Shown here: piece by piece, positions 44,749 through 55,137 of the stretch
Numbering within the stretch: the first letter of the stretch is position 1
How the letters are laid out: the number at the start of each line of letters is the position of its first letter
NCBI GenBank assembly: GCA_900078775.1
Contig: LT549889.1
Location: 2,542,001-2,606,000 of the forward strand
Direction of reading: 5' to 3'
Length of the DNA stretch: 64,000 nucleotides
DNA from: Mycolicibacterium aurum
Lineage (GTDB): Bacteria; Actinomycetota; Actinomycetes; Mycobacteriales; Mycobacteriaceae
Position numbers and translations under genes: made by a program
Notes under the pieces: model-generated
Told to the model about the DNA's origin: nothing
Database searches by the model: none
The model's input: the letters and a program-made list of their open reading frames with translations, nothing else

Positions 44749-44780
44749 GGCCCGCGCAGCATCGCTGCGCGGGCCTTCTT
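44749..44780 (+). terminator. Intrinsic terminator of the ctaE-qcrCAB operon
   Basis: A perfect 12-bp GC-rich stem (44749-44760 with 44764-44775) and a 3-base loop ATC is followed by TTCTT. It lies 17 bp past the qcrB stop. Confidence 0.9.
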
Positions 44781-44817
44781 GGTTTCCGGGGAAGCCCGCC
44801 GGGGAAGGACAGCACAC

Positions 44818-45267
44818 ATGCGGCTGTGGTCACTGCACCCGCGGGCCCTGGACACCCGCGCCCTGGTGGCGTGCTGGCGGGAGGCGCTGCTGGCCCAGAA
44901 GGTGCTGCAGGGCACCACGAAGGGATTCCGCAATCACCCCCAGCTGGACCGGTTCAAGGCGCTCCCCACTCCCCTACCCGCCATCGGCGCCTACCTGTCG
45001 GTGGTGGCCGAGGAGGCGCAGCGGCGCGGCTACCGGTTCAACCGGGAGCTGATCGTGGCACGGCCGGCCGCGGTGGCGGCGCTCATCGACGTCACGATCG
45101 GCCAGATCGACTACGAGCGTTGGTTGTTGGCGGCCAAATGCCGGGAACGCGGCAGCGTGCCGGAGGGGTTCGGCCCGGCCGACGTCGACCCGGCCCCGCA
45201 TCCGCTGTTCCAGACGGTGCCCGGCCCGATCGAGCCGTGGGAGCGGGTGCTGCCCGAATTCGGCTGA
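44818..45267 (+). CDS. DenV-like pyrimidine dimer DNA glycosylase/endonuclease V family protein
   Basis: The 149-residue protein begins MRLWSLHPRALDTRALVACWREALLAQKVL. That is the conserved start of the endonuclease V (T4 DenV) family used for UV-dimer excision, where the residue after Met is an N-terminal catalytic amine in T4 (Thr there, Arg here). It continues GTTKGFRNHPQLDRF and YRFNRELI. Because the T4 catalytic Thr2 is not kept, glycosylase activity is uncertain. It lies just beyond the qcrB terminator. The gene is not in M. tuberculosis at this place as I recall. Confidence 0.8.
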   Translation: MRLWSLHPRALDTRALVACWREALLAQKVLQGTTKGFRNHPQLDRFKALPTPLPAIGAYLSVVAEEAQRRGYRFNRELIVARPAAVAALIDVTIGQIDYERWLLAAKCRERGSVPEGFGPADVDPAPHPLFQTVPGPIEPWERVLPEFG

Positions 45268-45297
45268 CCCGCAGCGGAAGGGGTCAGCGAGCGGCGC

Positions 45298-45960
45298 TCA
45301 GTGGGCGCCGGTCACCGCGCGCAACTCGCGCAGGTAGAACCACGGCAGCACCGGCATGGCGAGGGTGACGACGCCGGCGACGATGTAGAGCGCGATCGAC
45401 GCGCCCTCGCTGTCGGTGGCCATCAGGTAGGTGCCGGCGCCGACGGCCAGGAAACCCACCCCGACCGCGCAGGCGATGGCCAGCGCGCACCGCATGTACA
45501 CCTGCTCGACGAGCAGGGCGCCGCGGGCACCCAGTCCGCCCCCATCTCCGACGCTCAGCGCGGCCGCCTGCCGGCGCCGTTCCGCCCGGGTGGGGAGCGC
45601 GGCGACGTCCTCCGCCACCGATCCGCCGGCCACCGACCCGCCGGCCGGGGTGTGCTCGCGCAGCGGTCGCTGCCCGGTCTGTCTGCGGGCCCGCACCAGC
45701 AGCGGGATCGCGATGACGATCACCGCCGCCGACACCCCGATGACCGTGTACAGCACCCACGGGGTGTCCGAGCCGGAGGCCTCCGAGAGTTCGGCGCGCA
45801 CCGTGCCGCGGCCGTTGGCCAGATCGACCAGGGCCACCGTCGCGGCGACCGCCGCACCCAGGGCCAGCAGCCAGATCACCGCGCAGGCGCCGAGCAGGAT
45901 GCGTTCCAGGTTGTCCGGGCCGGACAGCGAACGGCGGGTGGTGTCAGTGTCTGTGAGCAT
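45298..45960 (-). CDS. Conserved membrane protein (Rv2197c type)
   Basis: This 220-residue protein of unknown function has four predicted transmembrane helices (about 24-46, 72-92, 160-180 and 188-207). A basic cytoplasmic loop between the second and third helices is rich in Arg, Gly and Ala (VRARRQTGQRPLREH, RAERRRQAAAL). The ATG at 45960 shares one base with the mmpS3 stop (TGATG), so the two are translationally coupled. It is conserved in mycobacteria beside the cytochrome oxidase genes. Confidence 0.78.
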   Translation of the reverse strand: MLTDTDTTRRSLSGPDNLERILLGACAVIWLLALGAAVAATVALVDLANGRGTVRAELSEASGSDTPWVLYTVIGVSAAVIVIAIPLLVRARRQTGQRPLREHTPAGGSVAGGSVAEDVAALPTRAERRRQAAALSVGDGGGLGARGALLVEQVYMRCALAIACAVGVGFLAVGAGTYLMATDSEGASIALYIVAGVVTLAMPVLPWFYLRELRAVTGAH

Positions 45961-46777
45961 CAGCAACTTGTCTGTGCGGCGTTACCGGTATTGGACGACA
46001 GCACCGTGCCGTCGCTGGTGGTGATCGAGCAGTTCAGCCGGCTGACCAGGAACAGGCTGGAGGCCTGCACCGAGCCGACCTCGGACTGCGAGATCGGGGT
46101 CACCGTCAACGACCACGGGATGTAGACGTTGCGCTGGGTCCGGCTGCGCCCGGACGCGTCGATGTAGGTGACGGTGATGATGTCGCCGGGCGCCTTGGTA
46201 CCGGTGACCGAGTACGTCACCTGGCGGGGGCCGGCCGGCCGGGTGGTGGTCGGCGGGGCGGCGGCTCCTCGCTGGTGACCGGCGGGGTGCCGGTTCCTCG
46301 GGGCCGGCGCCGGCGGAGGTGGTGGCGGCGGTGGCTCCTGCGTCACCGTCACCGTCTCGGGCGGCGGGGCGGCGGCTCCTCGGAAGGAGGTGGCGGCGGC
46401 TCCTCGCTGGGCGGCGGCGGAGGCGGCGTCGTGGTGATCGCGTCCTGCACCGGCGGGGCCGTGCTGGTGGACGTCTGCGGGTTGGCCAGACCGGTGTTGT
46501 CGGTCCGGGTGACCAGCAGCGCGACCGAGGCCACCAGGGCCACCGCGGCGATGATGGCCACCACGCCGACCACCCAGGGCCAGCGCGGCGGCGGGCCCTG
46601 CTCGTCGGTCAGCGCATAATCGTCGTAGTCGTAGAGCGCCGGGTCCGGCGGCACGTACGGCGCGCTGCTGAACTGCTCGGATTCCGGGGCGGAATACGCC
46701 CGGGAATGGATGTCGGTCTCATCGGCGCGGGAATGCTTGTCCGCACCCGAAGACTCCGGTCCTGACGGCCCGCTCAT
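45960..46777 (-). CDS. mmpS3: Membrane protein MmpS3, with apparent base losses in a Pro-rich region
   Basis: MmpS3 is a single-pass mycobacterial membrane protein. The ATG at 46777 opens an acidic, Tyr-rich cytoplasmic part ([16 protein letters not shown]...). One transmembrane helix follows (~68-90) and then a Pro/Glu-rich linker. The frame breaks at the CCCC near 46366-46369. The C-terminal MmpS beta domain ([25 protein letters not shown]...[12 protein letters not shown]) continues in another frame to 45960. Adding one C at four CCCC runs restores a clean repeating linker (SEEPPPPP) and one protein of about 273 residues. Sequence error is more likely than a true split. Confidence 0.82.
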
Positions 46778-46908
46778 CTGCTGCTACCTCGGCCTATCCT
46801 TCTCGACTGCTGCCTCGGCAACACTACCCAACCAGGCGACGGCGGGGACCACGCCACGACGGCGCGTCAGCGAACTGTCGCACGGTTGTGACCTGGCGGG
46901 GAAAGGGG

Positions 46909-47328
46909 TCAGTGCTTCTCGGGACCGACGTAGTACTCGAACACCAGACCGGCCACGGCGGCCAGCACGAAGCAGATGCCCGCGACGATCAGCCAGGGCA
47001 GCCACAGGGCGGCGCCGACGGCGGCGGTGGAGAAGGACAGCGCGATCAGGATCGGCCACCAGCTGTGCGGGCTGTAGAAGCCCAGCTCACCGGCGCCGTC
47101 GCTGATCTCGGCGTCTTCGTAGTCCTCCGGACGGGTGTCGAGGCGGCGCGCCACGAAGCGGAAGAAGGTGCCGGTGATCAACGTCAGACCGGTGGTCAGC
47201 ACCAGCGCGGTGGTACCGGCCCACTCGACGCCGCCGGTGGCGAACATCGCGGTGAGCACGGCGTAGACGATCGATGACAGCGCGAAGAACGCGGTCAGGA
47301 ACTCGAACAACCTGGCTTCGATATGCAT
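46909..47328 (-). CDS. ctaF: Cytochrome c oxidase subunit IV (CtaF)
   Basis: CtaF is the actinobacterial subunit IV of the aa3 oxidase. The 139-residue protein has four transmembrane helices (about 5-30, 35-58, 88-108 and 112-131), with the conserved [22 protein letters not shown] loop and the C-terminal [10 protein letters not shown]. It begins 10 bp after the ctaC stop, matching the Rv2199c-Rv2200c order, so both form an operon. Confidence 0.94.
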   Translation of the reverse strand: MHIEARLFEFLTAFFALSSIVYAVLTAMFATGGVEWAGTTALVLTTGLTLITGTFFRFVARRLDTRPEDYEDAEISDGAGELGFYSPHSWWPILIALSFSTAAVGAALWLPWLIVAGICFVLAAVAGLVFEYYVGPEKH

Positions 47329-47338
47329 GGGTCAATAC

Positions 47339-48373
47339 CTACTTGCTCGCCTGGGCGGGAGCACCAACCTGCTCGCCGCGACGGGAATCGAACGGAGCTG
47401 TCGTGATGGCCAACGGAGCCTGGTTGATGGCCTCCAGCGCCTGGGCGTTGGTCAGGCCGGCGGTCCGGGCGTCGAGGTAGGCCTTGAAGTCGTTGGGCTC
47501 GACGACGCGCACCTCGAAGTTCATCATCGCGTGGTAGGTGCCGCACATCTCGGTGCAGCGCCCGACGAAGGCACCGGTCTGCTCGATCTCGCTGACCTGG
47601 AACACGTTGTCGGAGTTGTTCTCCTTGGGGTTGGGCAGCACGTCCCGCTTGAACAGGAACTCCGGCACCCAGAAGCCGTGGATCACGTCGGCCGAGGCGA
47701 TCTGGAACTCGATGCGCTTGCCCTTGGGCAGCACCAGGACCGGGATCTCGGTGCTGGTGCCCAGCGTCTCGATCTTGTCGAAGTTCAGGTAGCTGCGGTC
47801 CTCACCGTTGCGTCCGGCGATCGGGCCGACCTGCTCGATGCCGTGCTCATCGACGCCCTCGGGCACCGACTCCATGGCGGCCTTGCGCTCGTTGTCGACA
47901 CCGTCGTAGGACAGTGTGCCGTCGGTGAACTCGACCTTCTGGTAACCGAACTTCCAGTTCCACTGGAAGGCGGTCACGTCGATGACGACCTCGGGGTTCG
48001 GCTCCTTGTGCAGCATCCGCTCCTGCACCACCACGGTGAAGTAGAAGAGCACCGAGATGATCAGGAAGGGCACGACGGTCAGCACCAGCTCCAGCGGCAT
48101 GTTGTAGCCGAACTGGCGGGGCAGCTCCGTGTCGGTCTTCTTCTTCCGGTGGAACACGCTGGTCCAGAACAGCAGCGCCCACACGATGCCGCCGACCACG
48201 AACGACGCGATGACCGACCAGACCCACAGGTCGCGGTTCAGCCGGGCCTCCGGGGTGATGCCATCGGGCCACCCCAGGCCGAACACGTCCTGGTAGTTGC
48301 AGCCACTGAGCAGGATGGACATGCCACCCAGGACCACTGACAACGCCACCAAACGGTACCCGCGAGCGGTCAC
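47339..48373 (-). CDS. ctaC: Cytochrome c oxidase subunit II (CtaC)
   Basis: CtaC holds the CuA centre that receives electrons from QcrC. The 344-residue protein has a lipoprotein-type signal (SILLSGC), two transmembrane helices (about 50-70 and 95-117) and a cupredoxin domain with [20 protein letters not shown] and the CuA site [18 protein letters not shown] lies 7 bases before the GTG at 48373, which excludes the longer frame. Divergent from asnB. Confidence 0.96.
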   Translation of the reverse strand: MTARGYRLVALSVVLGGMSILLSGCNYQDVFGLGWPDGITPEARLNRDLWVWSVIASFVVGGIVWALLFWTSVFHRKKKTDTELPRQFGYNMPLELVLTVVPFLIISVLFYFTVVVQERMLHKEPNPEVVIDVTAFQWNWKFGYQKVEFTDGTLSYDGVDNERKAAMESVPEGVDEHGIEQVGPIAGRNGEDRSYLNFDKIETLGTSTEIPVLVLPKGKRIEFQIASADVIHGFWVPEFLFKRDVLPNPKENNSDNVFQVSEIEQTGAFVGRCTEMCGTYHAMMNFEVRVVEPNDFKAYLDARTAGLTNAQALEAINQAPLAITTAPFDSRRGEQVGAPAQASK

Positions 48374-48430
48374 GTCGGCGCCTCCTAATTGAAGTCGGTG
48401 AACCGCTACGCGGTCGGTCAAACTTGGCGA

Positions 48431-48446
48431 ATACTACGCAGCGTAG
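48431..48446 (-). promoter_or_regulatory. ctaC -10 element overlapped by a dyad
   Basis: TAGTAT (48436-48431, minus) would start transcription about 51 bases before the ctaC GTG. A perfect dyad CTACGC-A-GCGTAG (48434-48446) overlaps it, as an operator would. The regulator is unknown. Confidence 0.45.
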
Positions 48447-48487
48447 ACCACGCCTCCCGGAGGGAGCGAAGCGACCGACCGATTCGG

Positions 48488-48493
48488 CATACT
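48488..48493 (+). promoter_or_regulatory. -10 element for a leaderless asnB transcript
   Basis: CATACT lies at -12 to -7 from the GTG at 48500. Confidence 0.6.
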
Positions 48494-48499
48494 GGCCCG

Positions 48500-50431
48500 G
48501 TGTGCGGACTGCTGGCGTATCTGACCGACCCGTCCGTCGAGACCTCCGCTGTGCTGGTCGACGCGGTTTCGGGAGCCTCGCATCTGATGCGGCACCGTGG
48601 CCCGGACGAGCCCGGGACCTGGTCCGACGGCGACATCGTGCTCGGTTTCAACCGACTTTCGATCATCGACATCGCGCACAGCCATCAGCCGCTGCGCTGG
48701 GGACCGCCGGAATCCCCGGACCGGTATGCGCTGGTCTTCAACGGTGAGATCTACAACTACCTGGAGTTGCGTGAGGCGCTGCGCGAGGAGTTCGGTGCGG
48801 CGTTTCACACCGACGGGGACGGTGAGGCGATCGTCGCCGGGTTCCACCACTGGGGCACCGAGGTCCTGACCCGGCTGCGGGGGATGTTCGCCTTCGCGCT
48901 GTGGGACACGCAGACCCGCGAACTGCTGTGCGCCCGGGACCCGTTCGGCATCAAACCGCTCTACCTGGCGACCGGCCCGGGCGGCACCGTCGCCGGCAGC
49001 GAGAAGAAGTGCGTGCTGGACCTGGCCGAGACAGCCGGCCTCGACCTCGGGATCGACGAACGCGCGGTGCAGCACTACACGGTGCTGCAGTACGTGCCCG
49101 AGCCCGAGACCCTGCAGCGCGGGGTGCGCCGCCTGGAGTCCGGCTGCTACGCCGTCGTCCGGCCGGGACAGGCCCCCGAGATCAACCGTTACTTCCAGCC
49201 CAGGTTCGGCGCCGTCGCGTTCAACGCCGGCGGCGAGCAGGCCCGCTACGACGAGATCACCGCCGTGCTGGAGGACTCCGTCGCCAAGCACATGCGCGCC
49301 GACGTGACCGTGGGCGCGTTCCTGTCCGGCGGCATCGACTCCACCGCCATCGCCGCGCTGGCGATGCGGCACAACCCGCGGCTGATCACCTTCACCACCG
49401 GCTTCGAGCGGGAGGGTTTCTCCGAGATCGACGTCGCGGTGGAGTCGGCGAAGGCCATCGGCGCCCGGCACGTCGCCAAGGTGGTGAGCCAGGCCGAGTT
49501 CGTCGCCGCGCTGCCCGAGATCGTCTGGTACCTGGACGAACCGGTGGCCGATCCGGCCCTGGTGCCGCTGTACTTCATCGCCCGCGAGGCCCGTAAGCAC
49601 GTCAAGGTGGTGCTCTCCGGCGAGGGCGCCGACGAGCTCTTCGGCGGGTACACCATCTACCGGGAGCCGTTGTCGCTCAAGGCTTTCGACTACCTTCCCC
49701 GACCGGTGCGCCGGTCGCTGGGCCGGGCGTCGCAGCCGCTGCCGGACGGGATGCGCGGTAAGAGCCTGCTGCACCGCGGGTCGCTGACCCTTCAGGAGCG
49801 CTACTACGGCAACGCCCGCAGCTTCTCCGATGCCCAGCTGCGCGCGGTGCTGCCCGGGTTCCGGCCGGAGTGGACGCACACCGATGTCACCGCGCCGCTG
49901 TACGCGGCGTCGCAGGGCTGGGACCCGGTGGCCCGGATGCAGCACATCGACCTGTTCACCTGGCTGCGCGGCGACATCCTGGTCAAGGCCGACAAGATGA
50001 CCATGGCCAACTCCCTGGAGCTGCGGGTGCCGTTCCTGGACCCCGAGGTGTTCGCGGTCGCGTCCCGGCTGCCCTATGACCAGAAGATCACCCGCACCAC
50101 CACCAAGTACGCGCTGCGCCGGGCGCTGGAACCGATCGTGCCCGCGCACGTGCTGAACCGGCCGAAGCTGGGTTTCCCGGTGCCGATCCGGCACTGGCTC
50201 AAGGCCGGTGAGCTGCTGGACTGGGCGCACGCCACGGTGGCGGCCTCGCAGGCCGGGCACCTGATCGACCTGGCCGGGGTGCGCACCATGCTCGACGAAC
50301 ACCGCAACGGCGTCAGTGATCACAGCCGCCGGCTCTGGACGGTGCTGATCTTCATGCTGTGGCACGCCATCTTCATCGAGGGCAGCGTCACCCCGCAGAT
50401 CAGCGAACCGACCTACCCCGTCCAGCTCTGA
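48500..50431 (+). CDS. asnB: Asparagine synthetase (glutamine-hydrolysing) AsnB
   Basis: AsnB makes asparagine-type amides from glutamine; in mycobacteria the Rv2201 orthologue has been linked to amidation of meso-DAP in peptidoglycan. The 643-residue protein has nucleophile Cys2 (MCGLLAYLTD), RHRGPDEPGTW, FNGEIYNY and, in the synthetase half, the ATP loop FLSGGIDSTAIA and SGEGADELFGGY. The GTG at 48500 places the Cys immediately after the initiator, as the family requires, and a -10 lies at the leaderless distance. Confidence 0.93.
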   Translation: MCGLLAYLTDPSVETSAVLVDAVSGASHLMRHRGPDEPGTWSDGDIVLGFNRLSIIDIAHSHQPLRWGPPESPDRYALVFNGEIYNYLELREALREEFGAAFHTDGDGEAIVAGFHHWGTEVLTRLRGMFAFALWDTQTRELLCARDPFGIKPLYLATGPGGTVAGSEKKCVLDLAETAGLDLGIDERAVQHYTVLQYVPEPETLQRGVRRLESGCYAVVRPGQAPEINRYFQPRFGAVAFNAGGEQARYDEITAVLEDSVAKHMRADVTVGAFLSGGIDSTAIAALAMRHNPRLITFTTGFEREGFSEIDVAVESAKAIGARHVAKVVSQAEFVAALPEIVWYLDEPVADPALVPLYFIAREARKHVKVVLSGEGADELFGGYTIYREPLSLKAFDYLPRPVRRSLGRASQPLPDGMRGKSLLHRGSLTLQERYYGNARSFSDAQLRAVLPGFRPEWTHTDVTAPLYAASQGWDPVARMQHIDLFTWLRGDILVKADKMTMANSLELRVPFLDPEVFAVASRLPYDQKITRTTTKYALRRALEPIVPAHVLNRPKLGFPVPIRHWLKAGELLDWAHATVAASQAGHLIDLAGVRTMLDEHRNGVSDHSRRLWTVLIFMLWHAIFIEGSVTPQISEPTYPVQL

Positions 50432-50446
50432 TCCCGGCCGAACGAA

Positions 50447-50486
50447 CGAACGGGCGCGAAACTCCGAGGAGGTTCGCGCCCGTTCG
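50447..50486. terminator. Hairpin between convergent asnB and adoK
   Basis: A perfect 14-bp stem (50447-50460 with 50473-50486) has a 12-base loop. There is no T tract on either side. Its place between convergent genes suggests a bidirectional terminator of the type common in mycobacteria. A GAAC tetramer is repeated just before it. Confidence 0.75.
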
Positions 50487-50519
50487 TCGATCTCGGCAGC
50501 GGGTCAGCCCGGCGCCGCC

Positions 50520-51536
<1,017 letters not shown>

Positions 51537-51675
51537 CTAAGCGAACACTACAGAGGCGACCCGGCCCACGCTGCGGTCCGCAGTGGTCGACGCCGGGTGC
51601 GCTAGCCTGCAGGTGTCTCCGCCGGCCGGTAGGTTCCGACCGTCCGACGCCCGCCCCATTCCCGGAAAGCAGCCG

Positions 51676-52305
51676 ATGTCCGGTCCTGTGCCGTATCCCG
51701 AATCCACTCCCCCGCAAGGCTTTCCGCCGGCCCAGGGACCTCCCTATGGGCCGCCGCCGATGGGCGCGTTCCCCGGTTCCTATCCGGGCACGCTGCCGCC
51801 GCCGGTGCAGTACCCCAAGCGCAGGCCGGTCCGGCTGATCCTGGCCGCCGTCGCCGCGGTGGTCGTGGTGGCCGCCGCGGTGGGCGCGGTGCTGGTGATC
51901 TCGTCCGCCGATGACGAGCCGTCCGCCGCGATCAACGCGGACAGCGCGCAGACCGCCATTCAGGGATTTCTGGACGCGCTGACCGACGGTGACGATCAGG
52001 CGATCGCCCGGCACGCGCTGTGCGGGCTCTACGACGCGGTCGACGACCGCACTTCGGATCTGGCGCTGGCCGATCTGACCTCGGATGCGTTCCGCAAGCA
52101 GTTCAACGAGGTCGAGGTGGTCTCGGTGGACAAGGTGGTGCCGTGGTCGACGAGCCAGGCCCAGGCACTGTTCACCATGAAGGTCGTGCAGCCGGGCTCG
52201 GGCCGCGGGGCGGCCAATGTCGGCAGTGAACTGCAGGTGGTCGCCCAGCTACTGCAGTCGGATGACGAGATTCTGGTCTGCTCGTACGTCCAGCGGGCTC
52301 GCTGA
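51676..52305 (+). CDS. Pro-rich membrane protein (Rv2203 type)
   Basis: This 209-residue bitopic protein has a cytoplasmic Pro/Gly/Tyr-rich N-terminus (PYPESTPPQGFPPAQGPP...), one transmembrane helix (~55-77) and an extracytoplasmic domain with a lumazine-binding/NTF2-like look (ALTDGDDQAIARHALCGLYDAVDDRTS). Two cysteines (CGLYD and LVCSYV) may form a disulphide. The ATG at 51676 follows GGAAAGC; a longer upstream frame exists but has no support. Function unknown. Confidence 0.75.
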   Translation: MSGPVPYPESTPPQGFPPAQGPPYGPPPMGAFPGSYPGTLPPPVQYPKRRPVRLILAAVAAVVVVAAAVGAVLVISSADDEPSAAINADSAQTAIQGFLDALTDGDDQAIARHALCGLYDAVDDRTSDLALADLTSDAFRKQFNEVEVVSVDKVVPWSTSQAQALFTMKVVQPGSGRGAANVGSELQVVAQLLQSDDEILVCSYVQRAR

Positions 52306-52325
52306 GCCCGCCGGACGCCGGCGGA

Positions 52326-52682
52326 TCAGTTGAACGAATCGCCGCAGGCGCAGGAGCCGGTGGCGTTCGGGTTGTCGATGGTGAAGCCCTGCTTCTCGAT
52401 GGTGTCGACGAAGTCGATGGTGGCGCCCTGGATGTACGGCGCGCTCATCCGGTCGACGGTCAGCGCGACACCGTTGAACTCGGTGGTCAGGTCACCGTCG
52501 AGGGTGCGGTCGTCGAAGAACAGGTTGTAACGCAGACCGGCGCAGCCGCCCGGCTGGACGGCGATGCGCAGGGCCAGATCGTCACGACCCTCTTGATCGA
52601 GCAGCGCCTTGGCCTTGCTGGCGGCCGCCTCGGTCAGCACCGCACCATGGGTTTCGGTGGTGGTGTCGTCCTGAAGAGTCAT
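52326..52682 (-). CDS. erpA: Iron-sulphur cluster insertion protein, ErpA/HesB family
   Basis: This A-type carrier delivers Fe-S clusters to target proteins. The 118-residue protein has the three conserved cysteines, one in the GGCAGLRY loop and two in the C-terminal GSCACGDSF (CxC), plus ALRIAVQPG. AGGAG precedes the ATG at 52682. The gene lies on its own and corresponds to Rv2204c. Upstream TTGACA at about 52735-52730 is a plausible -35. Confidence 0.93.
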   Translation of the reverse strand: MTLQDDTTTETHGAVLTEAAASKAKALLDQEGRDDLALRIAVQPGGCAGLRYNLFFDDRTLDGDLTTEFNGVALTVDRMSAPYIQGATIDFVDTIEKQGFTIDNPNATGSCACGDSFN

Positions 52683-52750
52683 TGCAGTCTCCTGAAGTAC
52701 CGGTAGTGATGGCGCAAATGCGATGTTGTCAACGGTACCTTGCCGGCGTG

Positions 52751-53821
52751 CTATTCCCGACCCGTGCGCGTCGATCGGTCGGGCCAGTTGGTGGCGGTGC
52801 GCCGGGCCAACCCCTCCAATTGTGACGCCGCCTCGTCCATCGCCCGCTGCACGGACCCGGCGAAATCGCTGATCGAATAGGCCGCGGTGATCCCGGCCGG
52901 GCCCAGCGCGGCCGGATCCAGGGTGACCTGACCGGCCAGCACCAGCACCGGGGTGCCGCGGTCCCGGGCGCCGCCGGCCAGCGCGCTGACCACCTTGCCG
53001 TGCAGGGACTGATCGTCGAACCGGCCCTCACCGGTGATGATGAGGTCCGCACCGGCCACGTCGGCGGCCAGGCCGGTGTGTTCGGCGATGACCGCGGCCC
53101 CCGGTTCGCGGCGCCCGCCCAGCGCCAGCAGCGCCGCGCCGATCCCGCCGGCCGCGCCCGCTCCGGGCTGATCTGCCACCTCAGCACCGAGTTCGCCGGC
53201 CCAGGTCCGCAACCGTTCTTCCAGTAGTTCCACGGTGGCCGGGTCGGCGCCCTTCTGCGGCCCGAACACCGCGGCCGCACCCATCGGGCCGAGCAGAGGG
53301 TGTTCGACATCACTGGCGGCGATCAGGTCGATCCCGGCCAGCCGGGCCCGGGCCGCCGCCGGTCCGCCGAGCGCCTCGACCAGCGCCCGGCCGCCGTCGG
53401 TGCAGGAACTGCCACCGAGCCCGACGACGATGCGCCGGGCGCCGGCGTCGATCGCCGCGGCGATGAGTTCGCCGACACCGCCGCTGTGCGCGGCGACGGC
53501 GGTGCGCACGTCGGGCGGCCCGCCCAGCAGCGTCAACCCGCAGGCCTGCGCACACTCGATGTAGGCGGTCTGCCCGTGCAGCACCCACTGCGCGGTCACC
53601 CGGGCGTCCAGCGGCCCGCTGACGACGGCCGTGCGCAGACCGCCGAGCCGGCTGGCCAGCACCTCGATGAAGCCGGGCCCGCCGTCCGATTGCGGGGCCA
53701 GTGTCAGCTCGTCCCCGCCGCGAGCCGCCCGCCAGCCCGCGGCGATGGCCTCGGCGGCCTGCACCGCGGTGAGGCTGTCTCCGTAGCAATCCGGCGCGAT
53801 CAGCACTCCCAGGCCCGTCAT
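52751..53821 (-). CDS. Glycerate kinase (GlxK/GarK family)
   Basis: This kinase phosphorylates D-glycerate to a phosphoglycerate. The 356-residue protein has the family N-terminus [22 protein letters not shown], the [12 protein letters not shown] motif, [19 protein letters not shown] and [21 protein letters not shown], which carries the ATP and substrate residues. The usual first motif reads APDSFKG; here DCYGD is a mild departure. The ATG at 53821 fits a leaderless -10. Divergent from the DUF3043 gene; position equals Rv2205c. Confidence 0.9.
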   Translation of the reverse strand: MTGLGVLIAPDCYGDSLTAVQAAEAIAAGWRAARGGDELTLAPQSDGGPGFIEVLASRLGGLRTAVVSGPLDARVTAQWVLHGQTAYIECAQACGLTLLGGPPDVRTAVAAHSGGVGELIAAAIDAGARRIVVGLGGSSCTDGGRALVEALGGPAAARARLAGIDLIAASDVEHPLLGPMGAAAVFGPQKGADPATVELLEERLRTWAGELGAEVADQPGAGAAGGIGAALLALGGRREPGAAVIAEHTGLAADVAGADLIITGEGRFDDQSLHGKVVSALAGGARDRGTPVLVLAGQVTLDPAALGPAGITAAYSISDFAGSVQRAMDEAASQLEGLARRTATNWPDRSTRTGRE

Positions 53822-53827
53822 TCCAGC

Positions 53828-53833
53828 AGCGTA
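53828..53833 (-). promoter_or_regulatory. -10 element for a leaderless glycerate kinase transcript
   Basis: TACGCT on the minus strand lies at -12 to -7 from the ATG at 53821. Confidence 0.65.
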
Positions 53834-53880
53834 GAGCCTGCGTTTCGGAGGTGCATGCCGGGCGGCCGGCGCTCGGGAAG

Positions 53881-53886
53881 TAATCT
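53881..53886 (+). promoter_or_regulatory. -10 element for a near-leaderless DUF3043 transcript
   Basis: TAATCT predicts a start at 53893, one base before the GTG at 53894. Confidence 0.6.
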
Positions 53887-53893
53887 GGACGGC

Positions 53894-54565
53894 GTGAATC
53901 TGCTCGGCCGCAAGAAGGACAAGCCCTCTCCGGAGGACGACCAGTCGACGTCTCAGGCGACCACCGCCGACGACGAGGCCGCTCGCCGAGCGACCGCCCC
54001 GAAGGGCCGGCCGACCCCCAAGCGCAATGAGAGCGCCCGTCGCCGCGGTCCGGTCGCGCCGGCGCCGCTGACCGCCGCCGAGGCACGCAAGCGCCGCAAA
54101 GAGGTCGGTGGCCCCAAGCTCAGCAAGGAAGAGAAGCGCGCGCAGAAGCTGGAACGCCGTGCCGATATGGCCGCGCGCCGCGAGCGGATGATGGCCGGCG
54201 AGGACGCCTACCTGCTGCCCCGCGACAAGGGTCCCGTCCGCCGTTACGTGCGCGACCTGGTCGACGCCCGCCGCAATCTGCTCGGGCTGTTCATGCCGAT
54301 CGCGCTCGGGCTCATCCTGATCACCCTGTCGGTGCCGTCTCCCGCCGTGCAGCAGCCGCTGTCGTTCGCGATGCCGGTGCTGCTGGTCGTGATGGCCATC
54401 GACGGTGTGCTGGTGGGCCGGTACGTCAACCGCAAGGTGGACGAGAAGTTCCCGGACAGCACCGAGGGCGGATTCAAGCTGGGCTTCTACGCTGCCAGCC
54501 GCGCCTCGCAGCTGCGCCGGATGCGCGCGCCGCGGCCGATGGTCAATCGCGGCGACGACGTCTGA
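53894..54565 (+). CDS. DUF3043 membrane protein (Rv2206 type)
   Basis: This actinobacterial membrane protein of 223 residues and unknown function has a long, highly charged cytoplasmic N-terminus rich in Lys, Arg and Glu (to ~125; includes [27 protein letters not shown]). Two transmembrane helices follow (about 137-155 and 160-178), then a basic tail. The [18 protein letters not shown] segment before the first helix is the family signature. It may be cotranscribed with the cob genes, since cobU begins 8 bp after its stop. Confidence 0.82.
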   Translation: MNLLGRKKDKPSPEDDQSTSQATTADDEAARRATAPKGRPTPKRNESARRRGPVAPAPLTAAEARKRRKEVGGPKLSKEEKRAQKLERRADMAARRERMMAGEDAYLLPRDKGPVRRYVRDLVDARRNLLGLFMPIALGLILITLSVPSPAVQQPLSFAMPVLLVVMAIDGVLVGRYVNRKVDEKFPDSTEGGFKLGFYAASRASQLRRMRAPRPMVNRGDDV

Positions 54566-54573
54566 CCCGGGAT

Positions 54574-55137
54574 ATGCCCCGTCGCTCCGCTCACCCTGGG
54601 GGGCGGGTACTGGTCCTCGGCGGGATCCGGTCGGGTAAATCGCAGTGGGCCGAGGCCGATATCGCCGCGCCGGCGGTCCGCTACCTGGCCACCGGCCACA
54701 CCGACACCACGGACCCGGAATGGAACCGGCGGGTGCACACCCATCGCAGCCGCCGCCCGGCGCACTGGTCGACGGTCGAAACCGCCGATGTGGCAACCGC
54801 ATTGCGCACCGACAACCAGACCGCGACGCTGGTCGACGACATCGGCGGCTGGCTGACCGCGGTGATGGACCGCCGTGACGCCTGGAACGGCGGATCGCTG
54901 AGCGCCGACATCGACGAATTGTGCGGGGTCGTCGAGGGATTCGCGGGCAACCTCAGTCTGGTCAGCCCCGAGGTCGGATTGACGGTGGTGCCCGCGACCG
55001 CGGGTGGCCGGCGGTTCGCCGACGAGCTCGGCATGCTGAACCAGCGGCTGGCCGCGCTGTGTGACCGGGTGGTGCTCGTGGTGGCCGGGCAGCCGCTGCT
55101 GGTCAAGGGGCCGCGCGCCCACGAGGAGCAGATATGA
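54574..55137 (+). CDS. cobU: Adenosylcobinamide kinase / adenosylcobinamide-phosphate guanylyltransferase CobU
   Basis: CobU phosphorylates adenosylcobinamide and then transfers GMP, giving GDP-cobinamide for CobS. The 187-residue protein has the P-loop [14 protein letters not shown] (~14-27), YLATGH, the HxxRRPxxWxTxE motif that carries the guanylylated His ([14 protein letters not shown]), and VDDIGGWL. In M. tuberculosis cobU is elsewhere (Rv0254c); here it is joined to cobT by an ATGA overlap, a fuller nucleotide-loop operon. Confidence 0.92.
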   Translation: MPRRSAHPGGRVLVLGGIRSGKSQWAEADIAAPAVRYLATGHTDTTDPEWNRRVHTHRSRRPAHWSTVETADVATALRTDNQTATLVDDIGGWLTAVMDRRDAWNGGSLSADIDELCGVVEGFAGNLSLVSPEVGLTVVPATAGGRRFADELGMLNQRLAALCDRVVLVVAGQPLLVKGPRAHEEQI

